From a bacterium (GTDB lineage: Bacteria; Krumholzibacteriota; Krumholzibacteriia; Krumholzibacteriales; Krumholzibacteriaceae): 6,859 nt of DNA. Positions within the stretch are counted from its first letter, which is position 1. The number at the start of each line of letters is the position of its first letter. Below the pieces are notes generated by a model. The model worked only from the letters and a program-made list of their open reading frames with translations, was not told the origin of the DNA and ran no database searches. The stretch spans positions 224 through 7,082 of the forward strand of contig JAFNGP010000130.1 in the NCBI GenBank assembly GCA_017885175.1, written 5' to 3'. Shown in pieces: positions 1 to 6,352 of the stretch. The translations under genes and the position numbers were made by a program.

Positions 1-2483
1 ATGTGGCCGGTATCGCGAAAAAGGGAAGGTTGTTTCGCGATATCGGTATCGGGCGGCGCCGCGCTCATCTTTTCGCGCTCGAGCGATGCCAGAATCTCGC
101 CGGCGCGGCGAATGACAGACTCGGGCAATCCCGCCAGGCGCGCGACTTGAATTCCGTAGCTTCTGTCGCTCGCTCCCTCGCGGATCTTGTAGAGAAAGAC
201 GATTTGATCTCCCCATTCCTTTACCTCGACGCGCATGGCGCGTACGTGCGGAAAACGCTCGGCGAGACGCGTGAGCTCGTGGTAATGGGTCGCGAAAAGG
301 GTCTTCGGTCTCGGTCCGTCCCCCTCGAGCAGAAACTCGGAGACCGCCCAGGCGATGCTCAGGCCGTCGAGAGTGCTCGTTCCGCGCCCTACCTCGTCGA
401 GAATGACGAGGCTTCGTTCGGTGCAACAGTTGAGGATCTTCGCCGTCTCGCCCATCTCGACGAGAAATGTGCTCTGGCCCCGCGCGAGGTTGTCGCTCGA
501 TCCCACGCGCGTGAATATCCGGTCGAGCAGACTCACCGAAGCACGGGCCGCCGGAACGTAGCTTCCCGAATGCGCGAGCAGCGCGATGAGCGCGGCCTGG
601 CGAATGTACGTCGATTTCCCGCCCATGTTCGGCCCCGTGAGCACGACGAAGCTCTTCTCGCTCGATCGAAGCTCGATGTCGTTCGGTATGAAATCCTTTC
701 CGGAAATGCGCTCGACGACGGGATGCCGTCCGTCCGTCACCGTGAGATCCCCCGTTTCGTTGATTTCGGGACGGCAGTAGTTCCGCTCGAGGGCCGTCAC
801 GGCAAGCGACGACAGAACGTCCAGCGTCGCGACGCCGAATGCGAGGCGCTGGATCGTTTCGCTTTCGCGCGATACCGTTTCGCAGATCGTGTCGAATATC
901 TCGCGTTCGAGCGCGATGCGACGCGCGTCCGCGCTGATGATCGTCTGTTCCCTGATTTTGAGATCCTGGGTCACATAGCGCTGCGACGAGACGAGGGTCT
1001 GCTTGGTGATATAATCCCGAGGAACCTTGTCGTCGTGCGCGCGCGAGATCTCGATATAATAGCCGAACACCCTGTTGTACCCGACCCGGAGCGAGGAGAT
1101 CCCCGTGCGCTCCCGCTCCGATTCCTGCAGCCGCGCGATCCAGGCCTTGCCGTCGCCCGATTCCCGCAGGAGGGCGTCGAGATCGTCCCGGTAGCCGCTC
1201 AGGATGACTCCTCCGTCGCGGAGATGCGGCGGGCTCGCGGGATCGATGCCGCGCCTGATAACATCGAGGGAGGAAACGCGAACGGACAGGCCCCGGGCCG
1301 CCTCGCGGATGGCGTCGGAGTCGAAACGCCGCGCCGCTTCCGCGATCGCGGGGGCGCGCTCGAACGCCTCCGCGAGGGCAAGCAGCTCGCGCGGACCGGC
1401 CTTCCCCGTGGTGATGCGCGACAGAAGCCGTTCGATGTCGGCAAATCTTTTCAGCGTCCCGCGCAGCGCCCGCAGCGAGGTATGGTCCGAGAGAAGCGAT
1501 CCGATCGCATCGAGGCGCCGCCCTATCACCTCGGCTCTGCGCGACGGGTGCATGAGCCATTTCCGGAGCTCGCGGGCGCCCGGGGCCGTTTCCGTCTGAT
1601 CCAGATGATGGATGAGGGTCGTATCCGGCGCGTTCCCCCGCAGCGGTTCGAATATCTCGAGGTTCGCGAGCGTTTCAGCGTCGAGAAAAAGGCTGTCCCG
1701 CGGCACGAAGAGCCTGATGCCCGCGATATGCGCGAGATCGTTCCGCCGCAGCTCTTTTACGAACGAAAGCAGCGCGCCCGCGGCCCCGATGGCGAGCGGC
1801 TTGTCCTCGAGGCCGAAGCAGGTGAGCTCGCTGACGCCGAAATGAGCGCACAGCGCCGCGCGCGCGAATTGCTCCTCGAACTCGTAGGGCGCCCGTTCGT
1901 CGATCGTCGCGCGATGATCGAGCGATTCCATGCGCTTGCGCAGGCCGCCGGAACCGTGGGGGACGATCGCCTCGCGCAGCCGGGTTCCGGCGAGCGCTTG
2001 CTCGATGATCGGCGTGACGTCCTCTCCGGCGCTGAATTCTCCCGTTGAAACGTCGAGAATCGCGAATCCCGTCATTCCGGCGCGCTCGACCATCGAGATT
2101 ATGAAATTGTTCTCCCGATCGACGAGCGTCGCCGGCGATAGCGTGGTCCCGGGCGTGACGATGTCCGTGACGACGCGTTTCACGATTCCCGAGGCGCCGG
2201 GAGCGTCCTCCGCCTGGTCGCAGATCACGACCGTGCGCCCCAGCTGAAGGAGCTTCGCGATGTAGGTCTCGGCCGCATGGATAGGAACCCCCGCGAGAGG
2301 CACCGGATTGCTCTTGTCTTTGTCGCGCGTGGTGAGAGCGATATTGAGGAGGCGGGAAATCTCCTTCGCGTCGTCGTAGAACGTCTCGTAGAAATCCCCC
2401 ACCTGAAAGAAGAGAATCCCCTGGGGGTGCCTGTTCTTGATCTCCCGGTACTGGCTCATGAGGGGCGTGAGGCGGTAATTCAT
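1..2483 (-). CDS. mutS: DNA mismatch repair protein MutS (3' end outside window)
   Basis: MutS recognises base mismatches and small loops and, with ATP, recruits MutL to start repair. 827 codons are visible without a stop, and no stop is reached. The N-terminal TPLMSQYREIK and GDFYETFYDDAK carry the mismatch-wedge Phe-x-Glu at F31 and E33. The clamp/lever motif GYNRVFGYYIEIS is at 468-480. The ATPase domain has Walker A TGPNMGGKST at 616-625, signature region ARGQSTFLVEM, Walker B LVILDEVGRGTST with D696 and E697, and ATHYHEL with H733. These are within a few residues of the E. coli positions. ASDRSYGIQVARLAGLP follows, then QPSLF at 818-822, a likely sliding-clamp binding motif. The ATG at 2483 is chosen because it gives the conserved N-terminus; it is 3 nt after the preceding stop and lacks a Shine-Dalgarno, suggesting reinitiation. 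The missing part is probably short. All motifs sit in one frame, so no frameshift is evident. Domain architecture is MutS1, not MutS2, which lacks the N-terminal mismatch domain. Confidence 0.96.
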   Translation of the reverse strand, partial: MNYRLTPLMSQYREIKNRHPQGILFFQVGDFYETFYDDAKEISRLLNIALTTRDKDKSNPVPLAGVPIHAAETYIAKLLQLGRTVVICDQAEDAPGASGIVKRVVTDIVTPGTTLSPATLVDRENNFIISMVERAGMTGFAILDVSTGEFSAGEDVTPIIEQALAGTRLREAIVPHGSGGLRKRMESLDHRATIDERAPYEFEEQFARAALCAHFGVSELTCFGLEDKPLAIGAAGALLSFVKELRRNDLAHIAGIRLFVPRDSLFLDAETLANLEIFEPLRGNAPDTTLIHHLDQTETAPGARELRKWLMHPSRRAEVIGRRLDAIGSLLSDHTSLRALRGTLKRFADIERLLSRITTGKAGPRELLALAEAFERAPAIAEAARRFDSDAIREAARGLSVRVSSLDVIRRGIDPASPPHLRDGGVILSGYRDDLDALLRESGDGKAWIARLQESERERTGISSLRVGYNRVFGYYIEISRAHDDKVPRDYITKQTLVSSQRYVTQDLKIREQTIISADARRIALEREIFDTICETVSRESETIQRLAFGVATLDVLSSLAVTALERNYCRPEINETGDLTVTDGRHPVVERISGKDFIPNDIELRSSEKSFVVLTGPNMGGKSTYIRQAALIALLAHSGSYVPAARASVSLLDRIFTRVGSSDNLARGQSTFLVEMGETAKILNCCTERSLVILDEVGRGTSTLDGLSIAWAVSEFLLEGDGPRPKTLFATHYHELTRLAERFPHVRAMRVEVKEWGDQIVFLYKIREGASDRSYGIQVARLAGLPESVIRRAGEILASLEREKMSAAPPDTDIAKQPSLFRDTGH

Positions 2484-2486
2484 CTC

Positions 2487-3542
2487 TTATCGCAGGGGAA
2501 CGATCGCGCCGCTCAACCCGAGCCGTTCCTTCGCGCGCGCGACATCCTTCGCGGCCGATTCCCTGCTCTCGTAGATTCCCACACGAACGCGATGCATGAC
2601 GCGGCCCTCGATCTCGAAGCGCTCGACGCGGACGCCGCGGAACAGTTCTCCGAGCCGGTCGGATACGACCAGAGCGTTCGCTTTCATTCCGAATGATCCG
2701 AACTGGATCGTGAACCTCTCTTCCACGCCTGCGGGCGTCTTGTCTTCCCGCGCGGACGATGCCCCCGATTCACCCCCTTCCGCTTGCTTATCATCCTTCG
2801 CCTTTGTCTTCGACGCGGCCAGAAGCTGAATCTTCTCGTTCGCTCTCCCCGCCTCGAGCGACCGGGGATACTCGTCGATCAACGAACGGTACCTGTCGAG
2901 CGCCTTTTCGCGTTCCCCGAGCCGCTCGAGGCATTCGGCGAGCTTGAAAATCGCGATCGGGCCGCGATGCGATCGGGCGACGCTTTCGTATTTCCCGATC
3001 GCCTCCGCGAGCCGCCCTTCCTGCGCGTCGATCTCGGCGCGCGCGAGCACGCTCCAGGAAGAATATTCTCCCCGCGTGATCCCGGCGAATTCGGCGGCGG
3101 CACGGGAGTTGTCGCCGAGCTGCCTGCGGCTGAGCGCGGTGAAATATGCCGCTTTATCGGCGTCGCGCTCCGAACCCTCCACCTTCCGCTCCGAGAGCAG
3201 ATCGAGGGCGCCGGCGTAATCCCCCGCGGCATACCGCATCGTCGCCAGCTCGAGCCGCGCGAGATTCGCCGCTCGCTCGTTCTCGGACGCCATCACGCGG
3301 CGGTACAGCGTTTCGGCCGCGCCGTAATCGGTTTCGAGCCGCGCGAGCATGAAAAGCGCTGCGGCGAGAGAGGAACGATCCATCGAAGAGGTGTCCGCGC
3401 TTGCCGCCCTCCTCGCGCGTTCGTAATCCGCGCGCCTGAAGAGTTCTTCGGCGCGTTTGAGGCCGGTGTCCGCGGCGTATGCGGCGACGGAGAGCGCGAT
3501 AAAGCCGAATACTATTGCGATAATCCGATTTCTCATGTTCAT
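2487..3542 (-). CDS. Exported TPR-repeat protein with C-terminal SPOR domain
   Basis: A 351-residue protein I cannot assign to a named gene. Residues 1-23 look like a Sec signal peptide: a basic start MNMRNR, a hydrophobic core to about residue 20, and a likely signal peptidase I site after AYA. Residues 27-235 are a run of helical, TPR-like repeats; the clearest unit is at 197-228 (FKLAECLERLGEREKALDRY then LIDEYPRS), similar to YbgF/CpoB-type TPRs. A hydrophilic, low-complexity linker covers about 244-274. Residues 275-350 form a SPOR domain (RFTIQFGSF, then VHR-like VMHRVRVGIYESRESA). SPOR domains bind peptidoglycan strands stripped of stem peptides at the septum, so a periplasmic role in division or envelope maintenance is likely, with the TPRs binding a partner. 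It starts 42 nt after miaB; neither the ATG at 3542 nor the ATG at 3536 has a clear Shine-Dalgarno. Its stop is 3 nt from the mutS start. Function is inferred from domains only. Confidence 0.85.
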   Translation of the reverse strand: MNMRNRIIAIVFGFIALSVAAYAADTGLKRAEELFRRADYERARRAASADTSSMDRSSLAAALFMLARLETDYGAAETLYRRVMASENERAANLARLELATMRYAAGDYAGALDLLSERKVEGSERDADKAAYFTALSRRQLGDNSRAAAEFAGITRGEYSSWSVLARAEIDAQEGRLAEAIGKYESVARSHRGPIAIFKLAECLERLGEREKALDRYRSLIDEYPRSLEAGRANEKIQLLAASKTKAKDDKQAEGGESGASSAREDKTPAGVEERFTIQFGSFGMKANALVVSDRLGELFRGVRVERFEIEGRVMHRVRVGIYESRESAAKDVARAKERLGLSGAIVPLR

Positions 3543-3584
3543 CTACGCGGGAATCGCGCCGGGGCGAAATCCGCCGGATCGAGG
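3543..3584 (-). other. Short gap between miaB and the TPR/SPOR gene
   Basis: These 42 nt carry no recognisable promoter, no Shine-Dalgarno at the expected distance from either ATG, and no convincing terminator. Only weak 4-bp GC stems can be drawn. The gap is short enough for readthrough, so the downstream genes are probably part of the same transcript. Confidence 0.4.
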
Positions 3585-4892
3585 CTATTTCCTCGCCGCG
3601 AGTTCTCCTTCAAAGGTGAAATTGACGAGGCGCTTCAAAACGACGGGGACGATATCCCCGTCGTTCAGACTATCAGGCGGCACGAGCACATTCCTGAATT
3701 CCGGGGTACGCCCTTTCAAGGACCGATACTCCCCTTTTTGCGCCGCACCGTCAAGGAGGATTTCCGCCCGGCTTCCAAGCTGAGCCTGGAGAATCCTCGC
3801 GCGCTCCTCCTGGACGACCTCATTCAACGCGAGCAGGCGCTCTTTCTTTTTCCCTGCGCTTACGTCGTCGCTCATCGCGCTCGCCGCCGTCCCGCCGCGC
3901 GGCGAGTACTGGAACGTGAAAGCGGCGTCGAACCGGGCCTCGCGCACGAGATCGAGCGTTTGCCCGAATTCATCGTCGGTCTCCGAGGGAAAACCCACGA
4001 TGATGTCGGTCGTGACGGCGATGCCCGGTACGATCCGCCGGGCCTCCCGCAGCTTCCCGAGATACGTCTCCCTCGTGTAACCGCGATTCATCGCCGCGAG
4101 AATGCGGTCGCTCCCCGCCTGCACCGGGAGGTGAATGTGGCTGCAGAAACGCCTCTCGATGGCCATGAGCTCGAAGACCGCCGCGTCGACGTCGCGCGGA
4201 TGGCTCGTGAGAAACCGCAGCCGGCTGACTTCCGTTTCCGCGAGTATGCGTCCGGCGAGTCCGCAGAAGTCGACGCGGCCGTCGCGGTATGCGATGACGT
4301 TTTGCCCGAGCAGCGTCACTTCCTTCGCTCCGCCGGCGACGACGGAGGATGTTTCGCGAATAATCGAATCGGCGCTCCTGCTCCGCACCTTCCCACGAAG
4401 ATACGGCACGATGCAGTACGAACAATAATTCTCGCATCCCTTCGTTATGGAAACGTATCTCGATACGCCCCCGTTCGCTTTCGAAGCGGGCGCCTCGTAT
4501 GCGCCGGCTTCGTCCATCTCGAGGAACGCGAAGCGTCCCCCCTCCCGGACGGCTGCCGCGATCGCGTCGGGCAGAAGCGCATAGCTGTCGGTTCCGGCCA
4601 CGATTCTCACGGCGGGAACGATGTCGAAGAGCGCCGAGCCGAGCCGCTGCGCCATGCAGCCGCAGACGACGAGCACCGCGTCGCGATGCCGGGAAAGGTC
4701 GAGAAGGCGCCCGATCGCGCGCTGCTCCGCATGGTCGCGCACGCTGCAGGTATTGACGATGATGCAATCGGCGGCGTCGGGCGTTCGGACGATCGCGTGC
4801 CCGCGTTCTTCGAGAATAGATTCGATCACGTCGGTATCGTACGCGTTCATCTGACAGCCGAAGCTTTCGCAGTATACCCGCAACGGATTCAT
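3585..4892 (-). CDS. miaB: tRNA N6-isopentenyladenosine(37)-C2 methylthiotransferase
   Basis: MiaB is a radical-SAM enzyme that adds a 2-methylthio group to i6A37, giving ms2i6A37 in tRNAs reading UNN codons. The prenyl group is placed first by MiaA, which is not in this window. Counting from ATG 4892 the protein is 435 residues. UPF0004 cysteines are C13 in SFGCQMN, C49 in NTCSVRDHAEQRA and C79 in GCMAQR. The radical-SAM triad is C153, C157 and C160 in KGCENYCSYCIVPYLRGK. HIHLPVQAGSDRILAAMNR and TDIIVGFPSET follow, and a TRAM domain containing GRTPEFRNVLVP covers about 370-432. The GCQMN and NTCSVR motifs are diagnostic of MiaB. An in-frame GTG at 4901 would add three residues, but the GGAG at 4903-4906 is only 1 nt from it. 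The ATG at 4892 is 10 nt away and forms an ATGA overlap with the mtaB stop, so it is preferred. All metal ligands are present. Confidence 0.95.
   Translation of the reverse strand: MNPLRVYCESFGCQMNAYDTDVIESILEERGHAIVRTPDAADCIIVNTCSVRDHAEQRAIGRLLDLSRHRDAVLVVCGCMAQRLGSALFDIVPAVRIVAGTDSYALLPDAIAAAVREGGRFAFLEMDEAGAYEAPASKANGGVSRYVSITKGCENYCSYCIVPYLRGKVRSRSADSIIRETSSVVAGGAKEVTLLGQNVIAYRDGRVDFCGLAGRILAETEVSRLRFLTSHPRDVDAAVFELMAIERRFCSHIHLPVQAGSDRILAAMNRGYTRETYLGKLREARRIVPGIAVTTDIIVGFPSETDDEFGQTLDLVREARFDAAFTFQYSPRGGTAASAMSDDVSAGKKKERLLALNEVVQEERARILQAQLGSRAEILLDGAAQKGEYRSLKGRTPEFRNVLVPPDSLNDGDIVPVVLKRLVNFTFEGELAARK
4889..4892 (-). promoter_or_regulatory. ATGA stop/start overlap coupling mtaB and miaB translation
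   Basis: The miaB ATG occupies 4892-4890 and the mtaB TGA occupies 4891-4889, sharing two bases in an ATGA. This arrangement generally lets ribosomes finishing the first frame reinitiate on the second, which would keep the two paralogous methylthiotransferases at linked levels. The geometry is read directly; coupling is inferred. Confidence 0.7.
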
Positions 4893-6247
4893 GGCGCGCA
4901 CGCTCCGGCGACCGGTTCCGGAACGGAATTCCCTTCGAGCGACGCCCCGTAGAGGATTCCGCGCGAGAAACGGCTCACTCGAACGGAAACAAGAGAACCT
5001 CGCGCGCCGATATCCTTCGGGAGAATCACCTCGCAGTAGGTTCCCGTGAGCGAGCGGACAAGGGATGACCGCGGATGCACGGGGGCCTGCACGAGAACGA
5101 GCTGCGTCGAGCCGACATGCGATTCGAGAAAGGCCTGCTTTTTCGCTCTGCCGAGCTCGATGAGCCGGGCGCTTCGCTCCCGCTTTCGTTCAGAGCTCAC
5201 CCTCCCGCCCATTGCGGACGCGGGCGTCTGCGGACGCGGAGAAAAGCCGAATACGTGGAAATGGCTTATGGGCAGCTCGCGGACGAGCTCGAACGTGCTC
5301 TCGAAGCAGGTCTCCGTTTCGCCGGGGAAACCGACGATGATATCGGTGCCGATCGCCATGCCGTCCCGCGCGCGCGCGACTTCCTCGATTTTGCTACGGA
5401 ACCCGGATGCCCGATAGGAACGGTTCATCGATTCGAGGATACGATCGTCCCCGCTCTGCAGCGGAATATGCATATGAGGCGCAAGGCGATCCGTCGCTCG
5501 CATGAGCTCGAGGAGCCTCGGCGTCACCTCGTTCATCTCGATGCTGCTCAGGCGAACCCGCATCGCGCTCGTGCGCTCTAATATCGCCTCGACGAGTCCG
5601 GCGAGAGTGCCGGAGGGGTCGAGGTCCGCCCCGTACCGGCCGATGTGCACGCCACTGAGCACGACCTCATGGAAGCCGCTCTCCTGAAGGAGCGCCGCCT
5701 GCTCGAGGACGGCGGCCACAGGAACGCTGCGGCTCGAACCTCTCGCGCGGGGGACGATGCAGTAGCTGCAGGAGGCGTCGCATCCCTCCTGGACCTTGAC
5801 GAAGGCGCGCGAGTGGTCGAGGAATCGGTCGATTTCTGCTCGCTCGGGCGTCACGCTCCGGAAGATCGCTCTCCGATCCGCAGGGAGGTCTCCCCGTTCC
5901 CTTCCGGCGATAGCGTCGACGATCGCCGGGAGGGAGCTCTTCTCCCCGTTCCCGAGAACGAGGTCCACCTCCTCCATCCGGTCGAGGCTCTCGCGCTGCG
6001 TTTCCGCGTAGCAGCCGGTAACGACGACGAAGGAGCCGGGGTTCGTCCTCTTCGCCCGCCGCGCGGCATTGCGGCACCGGGCGTCGCTTCTCGCCGTCAC
6101 CGTGCAGGAATTGATGATGCAGAAAGCCGCTCCATCCTCGAAAGGGCGGAATCTCCAGTCTCTCAGGACGAGGGCTTCACGGATCAACTCCGTCTCGAAC
6201 TGATTGAGCTTGCAGCCTATCGTGACGGTCGAGAACGTCTTTTCCAT
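4889..6247 (-). CDS. mtaB: tRNA N6-threonylcarbamoyladenosine(37)-C2 methylthiotransferase
   Basis: MtaB is a cytoplasmic radical-SAM enzyme that converts t6A37 to ms2t6A37 in tRNAs reading ANN codons. The 452-residue protein has the full family layout. The N-terminal UPF0004 domain carries three auxiliary-cluster cysteines: C12 in TIGCKLNQFETE, C48 in NSCTV and C79 in TGCY. The radical-SAM domain has CxxxCxxC at C156, C160 and C163 within EGCDASCSYCIVPRARG. Further family motifs are HMHIPLQSGDDRIL and TDIIVGFPGET. A C-terminal TRAM-like domain covers roughly residues 380-440. GCKLNQFETE marks MtaB rather than MiaB (GCQMN) or RimO (GCPKN). The ATG at 6247 is chosen because it has GGAG upstream and gives the normal short N-terminus; a longer version from GTG 6316 would add 23 unconserved residues. 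The stop overlaps the miaB start by 4 nt, implying translational coupling. Paralogous to its neighbour miaB. Confidence 0.92.
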   Translation of the reverse strand: MEKTFSTVTIGCKLNQFETELIREALVLRDWRFRPFEDGAAFCIINSCTVTARSDARCRNAARRAKRTNPGSFVVVTGCYAETQRESLDRMEEVDLVLGNGEKSSLPAIVDAIAGRERGDLPADRRAIFRSVTPERAEIDRFLDHSRAFVKVQEGCDASCSYCIVPRARGSSRSVPVAAVLEQAALLQESGFHEVVLSGVHIGRYGADLDPSGTLAGLVEAILERTSAMRVRLSSIEMNEVTPRLLELMRATDRLAPHMHIPLQSGDDRILESMNRSYRASGFRSKIEEVARARDGMAIGTDIIVGFPGETETCFESTFELVRELPISHFHVFGFSPRPQTPASAMGGRVSSERKRERSARLIELGRAKKQAFLESHVGSTQLVLVQAPVHPRSSLVRSLTGTYCEVILPKDIGARGSLVSVRVSRFSRGILYGASLEGNSVPEPVAGACAP

Positions 6248-6251
6248 TGCG

Positions 6252-6255
6252 CTCC
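6252..6255 (-). promoter_or_regulatory. Ribosome binding site deciding the mtaB start
   Basis: GGAG on the minus strand sits 4 nt before the ATG at 6247. Upstream in-frame starts at 6283 (ATG) and 6316 (GTG) lack such a motif. The GTG lies inside the post-rpsA hairpin, and the residues that would be added do not resemble the family N-terminus. Confidence 0.5.
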
Positions 6256-6260
6256 GGTTC

Positions 6261-6276
6261 GATTCCCGGCGGAATC
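6261..6276 (-). promoter_or_regulatory. Small hairpin immediately upstream of the mtaB ribosome binding site
   Basis: Positions 6261-6266 and 6271-6276 are a perfect 6-bp inverted repeat around a 4-nt loop, ending 14 nt before the mtaB start and 5 nt before its GGAG. Its GGAATC arm is also complementary to GATTCC in the loop and 3' arm of the larger hairpin at 6296-6326, so the two could interact. Structure is seen directly; a regulatory role is inference. A stem this short can arise by chance in GC-rich DNA. Confidence 0.28.
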
Positions 6277-6295
6277 CGCACATCGGGCCGGAAAC

Positions 6296-6326
6296 GCCGA
6301 GAGGGTGGAATCCCACCCTCTCCGGC
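6296..6326 (-). terminator. Strong hairpin after rpsA: candidate terminator or attenuator
   Basis: Positions 6299-6308 and 6313-6322 form a perfect 10-bp stem around a 4-nt loop. It extends by three more pairs (6296-6298 with 6324-6326) past a single bulged base at 6323. It lies about 27 nt beyond the rpsA stop and about 49 nt before the mtaB ATG. On the minus strand it is followed by GGCGTTTCC, so there is no real U-run. A strong intrinsic terminator is therefore uncertain. An attenuator, an RNA-processing site or a 3'-end protecting hairpin are alternatives. Confidence 0.45.
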
Positions 6327-6352
6327 TTGCCTGCAGTATCGCCTTCACACGC

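Noticed and set aside
3..2048. A plus-strand open frame of 681 codons
   Set aside because: It is the codon-aligned antisense of mutS, whose conserved motifs are unmistakable on the minus strand. It stays open because this part of mutS uses no TTA, CTA or TCA codons, and it ends at the first TCA. Its translation is rich in Arg, Glu and Ala, with no recognisable domain.
4893..4901. Alternative GTG start for miaB at 4901
   Set aside because: The GGAG is only 1 nt away, too close for initiation, and the ATG at 4892 makes a standard ATGA overlap with the mtaB stop.
2784..4952. A plus-strand open frame of 722 codons
   Set aside because: It runs antisense across both the TPR/SPOR gene and miaB in the frame that shares their codon boundaries, passing through their intergenic gap. 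The minus-strand products have clear domains; this one shows none.
6251..6275. tRNA T-arm-like string (GGTTCGATTCC) on the plus strand
   Set aside because: The implied T-stem has a mismatch and no matching acceptor, D-arm or anticodon arm exists upstream, where the sequence is the mtaB N-terminus. It is treated as chance.
6248..6316. Longer mtaB N-terminus from GTG 6316 or ATG 6283
   Set aside because: The extra residues are not like the family N-terminus, the GTG lies inside a strong hairpin, and the ATG at 6247 has a GGAG.
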